In this document: positions 41,556 through 49,593 of the stretch, one piece after another
Position numbering within the stretch: position 1 is the first letter of the stretch
Layout: every line of letters begins with the position of its first letter
Origin: Parvibaculum sp040216885
Lineage (GTDB): Bacteria > Pseudomonadota > Alphaproteobacteria > Parvibaculales > Parvibaculaceae
Length of the DNA: 64,000 nucleotides
NCBI GenBank assembly: GCA_040216885.1
Contig: JAVJOG010000025.1
Coordinates: 46,274-110,273, forward strand
Direction of reading: 5' to 3'
The notes under the pieces: model-generated
Database searches by the model: none
Told to the model about the DNA's origin: nothing
The model's input: the letters and a program-made list of their open reading frames with translations, nothing else
Translations under genes and position numbers: made by a program

Positions 41556-41584
41556 TTGCCCGCCCGCCTTGGGGGGCCTAGAAT
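41556..41584 (+). promoter_or_regulatory. Promoter of the TIGR04141-like gene
   Basis: TTGCCC, 17-base spacer, TAGAAT, ending 27 bases before the GTG start. Confidence 0.55.
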
Positions 41585-41611
41585 AGAGCCGAAGAACCAC
41601 CGGGGGGACGC

Positions 41612-43282
41612 GTGGCAAAGGCTAAATCAACAAGGACTGCAGGTGCGCCGGGCACCATGACCTTGTCAATGAGGTTGCTGCGCGGCGACAGAACTATTGA
41701 TCAAGCAATCAGAGACAGCAGTGAGGTAAAAGAGGTGGCGACCAGCTCGGGTCGCCTCTTCACAGCGCAGTCTCCCGGTACCCCACCTGGCTGGCTTAAT
41801 GTTGTCAACCAGTTCACGGCTGATGGTGATCTCAAGCTCGAAAACAAGAGCTGCGCTGCCATTCTCTTTCTTGAGATTACCCCCGATGGAGATGGCGAAA
41901 AGCCGCATACTTTTGCGCTCGCTTTCGGCGGTGGACATCACGCCTTGGACCCTGATGCCTTCGTGCGAAACTTTGGACTGAAGGTTACCCTAAACTCAGT
42001 TGCTCGGGGTGCTCTAAAGAACCTAGACGTTGCGACGCTGGATAGTACGACGATCCAAAAGCGCATTCAGGCGAGTCGGAAATCAGACCTTCAGGGCTTT
42101 GGCATCGACATTCAAAATGACTTGCTACGCTTAGCCGGCGGGATCCCCACGGACACGAGTTTTGCGAACTCGCTCGCTGGCAAAGACGCACTCACGCTAA
42201 CCAGCAAGCTTTCCGCCAGTGAGATTGCAGACAAATGCAAGCTCGCGCTCAAGCTCTTTGACGCCACGGATTACAAGAAGGATTACTCCTTTATCGACCA
42301 GATCATCCCCGTGCGGGATAAGGCGCTTCGCGAAGAGCTCGACAATCTGGTCTTTGCTGAGGTTCAGGGCCTAATTGCGGGCCATCAGTCAGACCTGCAT
42401 ATCACGCTGCCAGAGATCATTGATCCTGAGGAATCCCGAGATTTCGGTTACTTCGGTGCGGGCTTTAACTCTGGCGCAAAGACGCCTTACGGCGAACTCG
42501 CTATAGAAGACTATATTTGTGAGCTAAATGCCGGCAGACCAGGCGAGCTTGGCAGCATGGCCGAACTAAAGGCTAGTCATGAAATACGCGTTGTCATGGA
42601 CGGTCAGGGCGATAAGAAGAAGCGTCGGCGCCTGTACGAATGCTTCGTCTACGAAGTCGTTCATGAGAAGAAGAACTACGTCCTGTTCTCGGGCGAATGG
42701 TACTGCATCGAGGATAAGTTTTTCGCGGACATCGAAAAGGACTTTCAAACGCTTCTTGCCGCAGTGCCCCTTCGTGCTTCCACCACAGCGGGCAATGAAC
42801 AGGAGCTGATCGCCGAGCTTGATAAGGATATGGACCTCCTCAATCTCGATAAGGTCAAAGCGTCACCAACCGGAGCGGCCGGTGCGAACATCGAGCCCTG
42901 CGATTTCCTGTCGCGCAATAAGGAGTTCATTCACCTGAAGGATGGCCACGGCTCGGCGCCGATCAGCCATCTTTGGAGCCAGGGCGTGGTATCGGCCGAA
43001 ACTTTCATACGTGATGAGGTCTTCCGTAAGTCGATGCGGGACTCAACTATTAAGCGCCAGAAGAAGGCCGGCAAAGATAAGTTCGAAACACTGCTGCCCG
43101 ACGGCCGTTCGAAGCCAACGGCGTCAGACTACAAGGTAATTTACGGCATCATGCGCCACCCCTATCAGCGCACGAAGAAGCTCGGCCTACCGTTCTTCAG
43201 CAAGGTTAGCTTGCGGGCTGCGGCGAGTCGCATCCAACTGATGGGGTACGCTGTCGAAGTGCATCTCATCGAGAAGAAATAA
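41612..43282 (+). CDS. TIGR04141/DUF6119-like sporadically distributed protein
   Basis: 556 residues from GTG 41612 with GGGGGGA upstream. Features match the sporadic family: an N-terminal strand-rich part (MTLSMRLLRGDRTIDQAI), FALAFGGGHHALDPDAFVRNFGLKV about 100 residues in, RDFGYFGAGFNSGAKTPYGE in the middle, and KKNYVLFSGEWYCIEDKFFADIEKDF. The tail holds KVIYGIMRHPYQRTKKLGLPFFSKVSL. No catalytic motif is recognised. Members appear singly in defence islands; an antiviral role is inference. It stands alone here, with its own promoter. Confidence 0.65.
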   Translation: MAKAKSTRTAGAPGTMTLSMRLLRGDRTIDQAIRDSSEVKEVATSSGRLFTAQSPGTPPGWLNVVNQFTADGDLKLENKSCAAILFLEITPDGDGEKPHTFALAFGGGHHALDPDAFVRNFGLKVTLNSVARGALKNLDVATLDSTTIQKRIQASRKSDLQGFGIDIQNDLLRLAGGIPTDTSFANSLAGKDALTLTSKLSASEIADKCKLALKLFDATDYKKDYSFIDQIIPVRDKALREELDNLVFAEVQGLIAGHQSDLHITLPEIIDPEESRDFGYFGAGFNSGAKTPYGELAIEDYICELNAGRPGELGSMAELKASHEIRVVMDGQGDKKKRRRLYECFVYEVVHEKKNYVLFSGEWYCIEDKFFADIEKDFQTLLAAVPLRASTTAGNEQELIAELDKDMDLLNLDKVKASPTGAAGANIEPCDFLSRNKEFIHLKDGHGSAPISHLWSQGVVSAETFIRDEVFRKSMRDSTIKRQKKAGKDKFETLLPDGRSKPTASDYKVIYGIMRHPYQRTKKLGLPFFSKVSLRAAASRIQLMGYAVEVHLIEKK

Positions 43283-43329
43283 GCGAGCGCATGGAACGAA
43301 AGCAATCGTTACGCTTGCCATGGTCGAGA

Positions 43330-43353
43330 GTCCGCTTCTGGCGCAAAGCGGAC
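43330..43353. repeat. Inverted repeat downstream of the TIGR04141-like gene
   Basis: GTCCGCTT-N8-AAGCGGAC, 48 bases after the stop codon; may help terminate transcription although no T tract follows. Confidence 0.45.
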
Positions 43354-43502
43354 ACGGTCACCAATTGCAGCGTTCTCTGAAGGCCGCCTTTCAATATCGG
43401 CTTTTAGTCAAAGACCGCGGTTCGTCCCCTGGACTCCCACCCCCTCCCTCCCTAATCTAGTCCTGCCCACTGGTGCGGCTTTGCCAACCTGGGGCGTCGA
43501 CG

Positions 43503-43520
43503 CTCCCTTTCCAAAGGGAG
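43503..43520 (+). promoter_or_regulatory. Hairpin covering the alpA ribosome-binding site
   Basis: CTCCCTTT-CC-AAAGGGAG, a perfect 8-bp stem whose 3' arm AAGGGAG is the Shine-Dalgarno sequence, 7 bases before ATG 43528. It could hide the site in the mRNA or be a protein-bound operator. Confidence 0.6.
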
Positions 43521-43527
43521 TTGTTCG

Positions 43528-43731
43528 ATGGCTCAGTACCAAAAGCAGGTCGTATCCAAAAAGGAGCTGAAGACTGTCTGTGGCATCCCGTATTCCGGCC
43601 AGCATATTGCGCGGCTCGAAGCGGCCGGGGCGTTCCCCAAACGGATCAGACTCGGCCAGAATCGTGTTGTGTGGTTGCTGTCGGAAGTCGAGGCATGGCT
43701 GGACGCGCGGATCGCATTGCGAGACGCATGA
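43528..43731 (+). CDS. alpA: AlpA-family regulator (excisionase-like)
   Basis: 67 residues. VSKKELKTVCGIPYSGQHIARLEAAGAFPKRIRLGQNRVVWLLSEVEAWL is the MerR-like winged helix of AlpA/excisionase proteins (only key parts cited: SKKEL, PYSGQHI, FPKRIRL, VVWLLSEVEAWL). Such proteins activate island excision genes or act as directionality factors. The gene is monocistronic, with a hairpin over its ribosome site and a strong terminator after it, suggesting tight control. Confidence 0.9.
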   Translation: MAQYQKQVVSKKELKTVCGIPYSGQHIARLEAAGAFPKRIRLGQNRVVWLLSEVEAWLDARIALRDA

Positions 43732-43765
43732 ACCTACCGCTGACACTTCCTTCTGAAGGGTCCTT

Positions 43766-43798
43766 GGGGACCGGGTCGCTCCCGGTCCCCATCTTTTT
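43766..43798 (+). terminator. Terminator after alpA
   Basis: Perfect stem GGGGACCGGG / CCCGGTCCCC with a 5-base loop, followed by ATCTTTTT. Confidence 0.93.
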
Positions 43799-43848
43799 GG
43801 GGCACCGGAAGGCCCTCGTCACCTGGGCGATAGGCTGGGGGATAGGGA

Positions 43849-43867
43849 GGGCGATACCGTATCGCCC
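43849..43867. repeat. Short perfect hairpin
   Basis: GGGCGATA-CCG-TATCGCCC in the 360-base gap between alpA and the next gene; no T tract. The rest of this gap (43868-44091) shows no gene. Confidence 0.5.
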
Positions 43868-44091
43868 TTCCGCCCACGGAATTCTTCCAAATAAACAAGC
43901 AGATTCAATCTGTTGCGCTTATTGTCTGCCCTTACCCGTAGTCCGACTTATTACTCCGTATCCTGCCTAATAACCCACCCCTGCCACCCAATCTCCTTGA
44001 CTCTCCACCTCTCCTTCCGCTTCGATCCTTGAAGTATCCGTAAATCGTGTGACGTCGAGTGATCTCTGGGGACAAACAGGGGGGAGCGCCC

Positions 44092-44472
44092 ATGCGCGTG
44101 TCGATCGAGCATAAGGAAGCAGTATCGGGTCTCATCAAGAAAGTGCCGCAGGTCGAGGTGACGGCGGTGGTCCAGTTCTCGGAAGAGGAGCGGGCGATTA
44201 TCAACAGCTGGAACCTCGGCGAGGTGGTTATCGTCGAGCGGCAGATGGATGCGCAGCGGGCGGCCAAACACAAGGGCGACCAATACATCGCCCAGGCGCC
44301 CCACGAGCATCTGCGGATCGGGCATCTGACGGGAGGCCCCGACAGGTATCTGTTCGACACCCCGCATGATGCGAAGGTCTATCAGGAACGGCTGGTGGAG
44401 GGCCTCAGGACCCTCAAGGCCTATCTCGCGAATTGCGCGAGCCTTGCCGAGCCGCAAGTCTTCGAGATCTGA
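44092..44472 (+). CDS. Conserved island protein of unknown function
   Basis: 126 residues from ATG 44092, with GGGGGAG 7 bases upstream. Contains VQFSEEERAIINSWNLGEVVIVERQ and HEHLRIGHLTGGPDRYLFDTP; no named domain. It stops 3 bases before the coupling-protein gene, so it is almost certainly co-translated with it and may serve transfer. Confidence 0.7.
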   Translation: MRVSIEHKEAVSGLIKKVPQVEVTAVVQFSEEERAIINSWNLGEVVIVERQMDAQRAAKHKGDQYIAQAPHEHLRIGHLTGGPDRYLFDTPHDAKVYQERLVEGLRTLKAYLANCASLAEPQVFEI

Positions 44473-44475
44473 GGC

Positions 44476-46704
44476 GTGCACGGCCTCGATTTCACGAAGC
44501 CGGAGCATGTCATTCTCGGGGCGATTGTCGCGACATTCTGGCTTTTCGTGCTGATCTTCCTCGCGCCCTTCGCGATCCTGATTGCGGTCGCGGGTCTCGG
44601 TTACTGGCTTGTGAGCGCGATCTATAACCGGCCGGCGGCCCGGTTGGCGCGGGGCCGCGCGGACGCCATGCGGCTTTACGAGGCGGCACTCGTCCTCCAG
44701 AAGGAGAAGGGCTTTCCGGAGGCGGAGGCCTTCCGCTCCCGGGTCTGGGACCGGCTCTCCGAGCTTCTCGACGAACGCTATCCATCGCTTGGCATCGCCG
44801 CGGAAATGGTGACGCTCATCGAGGCGCTGTATCGGGCGGAGGGTTTCACGGGCGAGATTCCGGAACCGCCCATGGGAGTAGGGGAGATCGAGCTTGCCCG
44901 TTACCGCGACCGGATCGGGGCTTTGACGGCGAAGTTCGGCCGGCCGGAGGTGATCGAGCGGGCCTATGAGACACTGCTGCTCGCGCTATGGGATTTCTGC
45001 CGGTTGTTACCGCCGAACGCCATCCAGACCCGTGATGAACTTCTCGAAGCGGCCGAAGCCGGCCGTCTGACCGGGCCCTTCACGGTCCGGCTGATGGAGG
45101 CCTTGCCGAAGACAGGCGAAGCGGTTGAGGCGCTGGCCCTCCCGTTCTACCGGCAGGACGCGGTCGAGGCGGGGCTTTTTGGCCCGCTCCGGGAGCGGCT
45201 TTCGCGCAACCAGCACGGCGCCTCGGGCCTTCCCTATGATCCTCAGTTCTACGACTCGCCGAAGCTCGTGAACCCGTCCGGCCATGAGGGCAGCGCAGAC
45301 GAGATCGTCCATGCCTATTTGAAGGAGACACCCTTCGAGGGGCTCTTTTCTGCGGGCATTCCCCTGGAGATTCCGGACAGCGCCCGGTTCGAGCATCACT
45401 GGATCGTGGCGGGCTCCGGCCATGGCAAGAGCCAGACGCTCCAGTATCTGATCGCGCATGATCTCGACCGCGTCGCGAAAGGCGAGGGGAGCGTCGTCGT
45501 GATCGACTCGCAAGGCGACCTCATCCGCAATATCGCGGGGTTGAAGATTTTCGCGGCCGGCGAGCCGCTTGCCGGCAAGCTTTGTCTCATCGATCCGACC
45601 GATATCGAATATCCGCTCGCCCTCAATCTTTTCGATGCCGGCATGGAGCGGATCAATGCCTATCAGCCTCTTGAGCGGGAGCGCCTCATCAACGGCGTTC
45701 TGGAGCTTTACGATTTCGTGCTGGGGTCGCTGCTCTCGGCCGAACTCACCCAGAAGCAGAGCGTCATCTTCCGCTACATCACAAGGCTGATGCTCCATAT
45801 CCCGGACGCGACCATCCATACCTTCCGGGAACTGATGGAGCCCAAAGGCTACGAAAAATATCAGGCTCATATCGAGAAGCTCGACGGCACGGCCCGGGCC
45901 TTTTTCGAGACGGAATTCATGAGCAAGCAATTCGAGGAGACGAAGCGCCAGGTGGTCCGTCGGCTCTGGGGCATTCTCGAGAACCGCACTTTCGAGCGCA
46001 TGTTCTCGCATCCGCGAAACAAGCTCGACCTCTTCAGCGAGATGAATGCGGGGAAGGTGATCCTGATCAATACGGCGAAGGACCTCCTGAAACAGAATGG
46101 CACTGAAATCTTCGGCCGCTTCTTCATCGCGCTCATCGCCCAGGCCGCGCAGGAGCGCGCGACGCTCGCAAGAGGCGACCGGCTGCCCACCTTCGTCTAT
46201 GTCGACGAATGTGCCGACTATCTCGACCAGAATGTCTCAGTGATCCTCGAACAGGCGCGGAAGTTCAATGTCGGGATGGTGCTGGCGCATCAATATATCG
46301 GGCAGTTGTCGCCGAAACTGCAGGAGAGCTTTGCCGCGAATACGAGTATCAAATTTGCGGGCGGCGTCTTGGAGAAGGATGCCCGCGCGCTTGCCCACAT
46401 GCTCAGAACGACACCGGAGTTCATCGGCGCGCAGGGCAAGGGGCAGTTCGCGGTCTCAATCCGTAACATGACCCAGGGCGCGATCTCGCTCGGCTTTCCC
46501 TTTGGTCACCTCGAAGCCCTGCCGCGGATGAGTGCGGAAGAGACGGAAGCCGTCCGCGACGAGATGCGGGCGCGCTATGCCGTCCATTGGGAGGAGGTTG
46601 AGCGGGAGAGGGAAGAGAAGGAAACCTCGAAGAAGGATGCCGAACCGGTGATGCCCGCAACCCGGCCCGCTCCGATCGACACGGCGCCGTCGAGCGACTG
46701 GTGA
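44476..46704 (+). CDS. Type IV coupling protein-like ATPase (TraD/VirD4/HerA class)
   Basis: 742 residues from GTG 44476. Two membrane helices near the N-terminus (about residues 12-52) anchor it, as in VirD4. A linker domain of about 250 residues follows. Walker A is AGSGHGKSQTL (about residue 311), then VVVIDSQGD; Walker B is FVYVDECADYL (about 573), followed by LAHQYIGQL. It should deliver or pump DNA during conjugal transfer. The downstream genes are a small unknown protein and a replication-relaxation protein. No VirB channel genes are visible. Confidence 0.88.
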   Translation: MHGLDFTKPEHVILGAIVATFWLFVLIFLAPFAILIAVAGLGYWLVSAIYNRPAARLARGRADAMRLYEAALVLQKEKGFPEAEAFRSRVWDRLSELLDERYPSLGIAAEMVTLIEALYRAEGFTGEIPEPPMGVGEIELARYRDRIGALTAKFGRPEVIERAYETLLLALWDFCRLLPPNAIQTRDELLEAAEAGRLTGPFTVRLMEALPKTGEAVEALALPFYRQDAVEAGLFGPLRERLSRNQHGASGLPYDPQFYDSPKLVNPSGHEGSADEIVHAYLKETPFEGLFSAGIPLEIPDSARFEHHWIVAGSGHGKSQTLQYLIAHDLDRVAKGEGSVVVIDSQGDLIRNIAGLKIFAAGEPLAGKLCLIDPTDIEYPLALNLFDAGMERINAYQPLERERLINGVLELYDFVLGSLLSAELTQKQSVIFRYITRLMLHIPDATIHTFRELMEPKGYEKYQAHIEKLDGTARAFFETEFMSKQFEETKRQVVRRLWGILENRTFERMFSHPRNKLDLFSEMNAGKVILINTAKDLLKQNGTEIFGRFFIALIAQAAQERATLARGDRLPTFVYVDECADYLDQNVSVILEQARKFNVGMVLAHQYIGQLSPKLQESFAANTSIKFAGGVLEKDARALAHMLRTTPEFIGAQGKGQFAVSIRNMTQGAISLGFPFGHLEALPRMSAEETEAVRDEMRARYAVHWEEVEREREEKETSKKDAEPVMPATRPAPIDTAPSSDW

Positions 46705-46725
46705 GACGTTGATGATAGGAAGACC

Positions 46726-47187
46726 ATGACGCCGGCTGATTATATGCGCGAGATCGTACTTCCAACGCTGGCGGAGTTCCGGGAAGATCGGCGGTCCCGG
46801 CGGCATGCTTATCTGGCCTGCATCGTTGCTTTTCACATCAAGGACCACTTGAAGCAGGCAGGTGAGAAACATCCAGAAGAAAAGTTGCGCGCGGTGACCG
46901 GCGGAGCCTTTGATCTGGTCCGCAGCGTCTGTAACGGCGCGAAGCATGTAGTGGCTGACAAGTCGCATGCGACAGCCTTCACAGCGGGCGGCGATGTCGA
47001 CAGGCCGCCGGCGGTTGCGGGGCAAATGATGGTCGGCCTCTCATTTCTCGGCGACGCATATGGCGGCCGATCGATTGTGACCGACGATCGGCTCGTCGAT
47101 GTCTATGTATGCGTCTGGCGCGTGGTTGCTGCGGCCATGTCGCAATATCCGGAACATTTTCGAGAGATGAAGATATTCGATCTGTAG
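46726..47187 (+). CDS. Hypothetical island protein
   Basis: 153 residues, 21 bases after the coupling-protein gene. Mostly helical, with AYLACIVAFHIKDHLKQAGEKHPEEKL and VRSVCNGAKHVVADKSHATA. The AFHIKDHL...CNGAKH pattern resembles helical (HEPN-like or phage-type) uncharacterised proteins, without a firm family. Probably part of the transfer operon. Confidence 0.65.
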   Translation: MTPADYMREIVLPTLAEFREDRRSRRHAYLACIVAFHIKDHLKQAGEKHPEEKLRAVTGGAFDLVRSVCNGAKHVVADKSHATAFTAGGDVDRPPAVAGQMMVGLSFLGDAYGGRSIVTDDRLVDVYVCVWRVVAAAMSQYPEHFREMKIFDL

Positions 47188-47196
47188 ATCGAATAT
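47173..47196. repeat. Perfect palindrome across a stop codon
   Basis: ATATTCGATC-TGTA-GATCGAATAT spans the stop of the 46726 gene. Only TTAT follows, so it is a weak terminator or an operator site. Confidence 0.6.
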
Positions 47197-47294
47197 TTAT
47201 CGCCTTCTCTTAGGTATCCGTATGCGCACCCAGGTGACCATGGCTGATCATGGCGCACGTTTTCCCGTGAAGCGGGAAGTGCTATGCGATCGTC

Positions 47295-48275
47295 ATGACA
47301 GGAAAACCGCGCCGCTCCCGCATGAAAAGGCAAGCGACGGGCAAGAGACTTGATCTCACGCCACGCGATCTTGCGATCTTCGAACTACTGGAGCGTTATC
47401 GCTATCTGCGCTCGACGTTCATACACGCGTTCGTTGGTGGAGCATCGGAAACGCGTTTCAAGGAACGGCTCGGCGATCTCTACCATGAAGGCGGCTATCT
47501 GAACCGGCCCGAGCAGCAGTGGGAGACGGCGCATTCCCGCTACCTGCCGGCCGCCTATGAGAACAGCGATCGAGCCCGGGAGGTGCTGGCTGCGCATGGG
47601 AAGCTCGCCGAACCCTGTCCGCATATGCCATACGGGGCGAGCGGCGCAGGGCGGCAATTCGTGCATTCGCTGATGATCTGTGAGGCTCTCGCCTCTATCG
47701 AGCTGCAAACGATCGGCCGTCCGGACGTGCGTTTCGTTCCTTGGCCGGAAATTCTCGCCAAGGCACCGGAAAAGACCAGGCGCTCGGTTCTTCCGCTTCG
47801 CTTGTCCGTTCCCTGTCCATCCTTGTCTCAACGCGATACCCGAATCCCCAGTAGAGGTCAGGTCATTCCGGACGCAGTTTTCGGGCTGGAGTATCTGGTT
47901 GGCGCATCGACGTATTATCGGTTTTTCGCTCTCGAAGCCGACCGCGGAACGATGCCCATCATCCGAACGGGGGTTGGTCAGTCGGCCTTTCTCGCCAAGC
48001 TTTCAATCTATGAAGACCTGCTTGCTGCCGGCGGGCACCGATCTCATTTGGGTATTCCCAATCTCCTCGTGCTGACGGTCACCGCGTCCGAGAGTCGGAA
48101 GAGACATATTATGTCGGCGCTGTCGAAGCGCTCCGGCGACAGTGCGCCATTTCTGTTCAGCGCCGTTGGCCAGAAACGCCCTGGCGCAGATGGTTGCGGA
48201 TTTGAAGCTCTCTCCGGCGTGCCGTGGCAACGCGTCGGTCATGCCTCGTTGGACATATTCGAGGCCAAGCCCTGA
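47295..48275 (+). CDS. Replication-relaxation family protein
   Basis: 326 residues. The N-terminal winged helix LTPRDLAIFELLERYRYLRSTFIHAF and the later IPDAVFGLEYLVGASTYYRFFALEADRGTMPI match the replication-relaxation (MobC-like) family, thought to help mobilise or replicate plasmids by acting at the origin of transfer. In this family the second half resembles a nuclease fold, but I see no clear catalytic set. It is the last backbone gene; the metal operon begins about 130 bases farther on, on the opposite strand. Confidence 0.82.
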   Translation: MTGKPRRSRMKRQATGKRLDLTPRDLAIFELLERYRYLRSTFIHAFVGGASETRFKERLGDLYHEGGYLNRPEQQWETAHSRYLPAAYENSDRAREVLAAHGKLAEPCPHMPYGASGAGRQFVHSLMICEALASIELQTIGRPDVRFVPWPEILAKAPEKTRRSVLPLRLSVPCPSLSQRDTRIPSRGQVIPDAVFGLEYLVGASTYYRFFALEADRGTMPIIRTGVGQSAFLAKLSIYEDLLAAGGHRSHLGIPNLLVLTVTASESRKRHIMSALSKRSGDSAPFLFSAVGQKRPGADGCGFEALSGVPWQRVGHASLDIFEAKP

Positions 48276-48404
48276 TACGACTTCCGTATTGCGTTCCGGA
48301 CGCTCAACCCGGCATGCTCGTGTCTCGCTTCTGTCGTCGCCGCGGACGTCCATCGCGGGTCGCGAAGACAGGGCCGCATGCGGCATTGTTCGAAACAAAC
48401 CAGG

Positions 48405-49118
48405 TCAGATGAACACGAACAGGGACAACGCAAGGAATGTGACGCCGGCACAGCCTTCGAGCGATCGCATAGCCCGCTCGACAAGGATCGGCCGCGTGGC
48501 GACAAGTCTCATTATGCCTTGCCGTGCAAAAATGCTTGCGCAAGCGACGCCGCAAAGCGTCGTCGCCACGCCCACCATCATGACGGCGGCGAAGACGAGC
48601 CCTGCTTCAGGTGCTCCGCGGGATACCGAATATGTCATGATAAAGAGAGTGAGCGGACAGGGAATGAGGCCGGCGATCACGCCAACGCTCATACCTTCGG
48701 CTGCATGGTGACGCACGCGCGGCGGCCGGAAGGCGCGCCACAGCATCCAGAACCCGATCAGGCCGAGAAAGCCGCGGCTGATATCCTCGAGCAGCGGCGC
48801 GCGGCCGGCACTGCCAAGAACGGCGGAAACCACCGGCAGGGCGAAGAGCACGATGAGGACCGCCATGCCGACATGCGTGAGGGATAGGACCAGCGCGGTC
48901 GCGAGGCCGCGCACGATATCCGCAGGCGATCCGGCAAGATAGAGCGCAAGAACGGATTTGCTGTGTCCCGGCATCAGTGCATGAACGGCGCCGAACGCGA
49001 TACCCAATGGGACGAAGCTTGCAAAAGCGAGCCAGTCGCCCTCGCCTGCAAAGGTCCGGATCTCGCCGGCCAGGACGCCGTATATCTCCTGCTGAAGGGT
49101 AACAATCTCCTGAAACAA
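48405..49118 (-). CDS. NicO-type nickel/cobalt permease
   Basis: 237 residues with about six membrane helices. The motif FGAVHALMPGHSKSVLALY near residue 45 (H-x-x-x-P-G-H) and GLIPCPLTLFIMTYSV are typical of the nickel/cobalt exporter (RcnA/NicO) family. Last gene of a seven-gene minus-strand metal operon, 6 bases after the YqaA-like gene. Likely exports Ni or Co across the inner membrane. Confidence 0.82.
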   Translation of the reverse strand: MFQEIVTLQQEIYGVLAGEIRTFAGEGDWLAFASFVPLGIAFGAVHALMPGHSKSVLALYLAGSPADIVRGLATALVLSLTHVGMAVLIVLFALPVVSAVLGSAGRAPLLEDISRGFLGLIGFWMLWRAFRPPRVRHHAAEGMSVGVIAGLIPCPLTLFIMTYSVSRGAPEAGLVFAAVMMVGVATTLCGVACASIFARQGIMRLVATRPILVERAMRSLEGCAGVTFLALSLFVFI

Positions 49119-49124
49119 GCCCGG

Positions 49125-49562
49125 TCACCCCAGATTGATGGCGGTAGCGGCAAGGACGATGTACCGCAAAGTCTTTGCAATTGCGACCAGCGCAAGGAAT
49201 GTCGGAAAAGGCTCCCGGAGAATGCCGGCGGCAAGTGTCAGCGGATCGCCGATGATCGGCATCCAGCTCATGAGCAGCGACCATTTTCCGTACCGGCGGT
49301 ACCAGACGCTTGCCTGCTCGATCTTCTCCGCGCTTACCGGAAACCAGGGCCGGGCTTCGAGATGCATGAAAGCTCTTCCGAGCCCCCAATTGACCGTCGC
49401 TCCGAGAATGTTTCCGGCGCTGGCGACCGCAACAAGCGTCCATGCCGGGTAGGTCTCCGTCATCAAAAGACCGACGAGAACGGCTTCCGACTGCATCGGC
49501 AGGAGCGTCGCCGCCACGAACGCGCTCAGGAACAACCCCGCATAAGCGCCCAGATCGAGCAT
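49125..49562 (-). CDS. YqaA-like small DedA-type membrane protein
   Basis: 145 residues with three or four membrane helices; ATLLPMQSEAVLVGLL and SWMPIIGDPLTLAAGILR are YqaA/SNARE-associated (DedA-like) motifs. Members often accompany metal-resistance genes, for reasons not established. It is packed between the MFS and NicO genes. Confidence 0.82.
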   Translation of the reverse strand: MLDLGAYAGLFLSAFVAATLLPMQSEAVLVGLLMTETYPAWTLVAVASAGNILGATVNWGLGRAFMHLEARPWFPVSAEKIEQASVWYRRYGKWSLLMSWMPIIGDPLTLAAGILREPFPTFLALVAIAKTLRYIVLAATAINLG

Positions 49563-49593
49563 TCGACAATGCCTTCTTTCTGCGCCGCCGATT

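Larger units (their letters stand above)
9926..48300. mobile_element. Mosaic integrative island (IME/ICE-like), approximate limits
   Basis: Between tRNA-Arg and the metal efflux operon almost every gene is of mobile-element or defence type. Backbone genes: two HerA/TraG-type ATPases (10.9 and 44.5 kb), ParB-like (12.3), serine recombinase (21.2), primase-type ATPase (23.0), XRE (24.5), RuvC-like (24.8), DUF3768 (25.4), AlpA (43.5) and replication-relaxation protein (47.3). The cargo blocks between them are visibly A+T-richer. The outer ends are set by gene content only; I could not identify terminal direct repeats, so the limits are approximate and the island may itself be a composite of several insertions. 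Confidence 0.65.

Noticed and set aside
9926..48300. Prophage interpretation of the island
   Set aside because: AlpA, XRE and recombinase genes occur in phages too, but no capsid, terminase, portal, tail or lysis gene is present.
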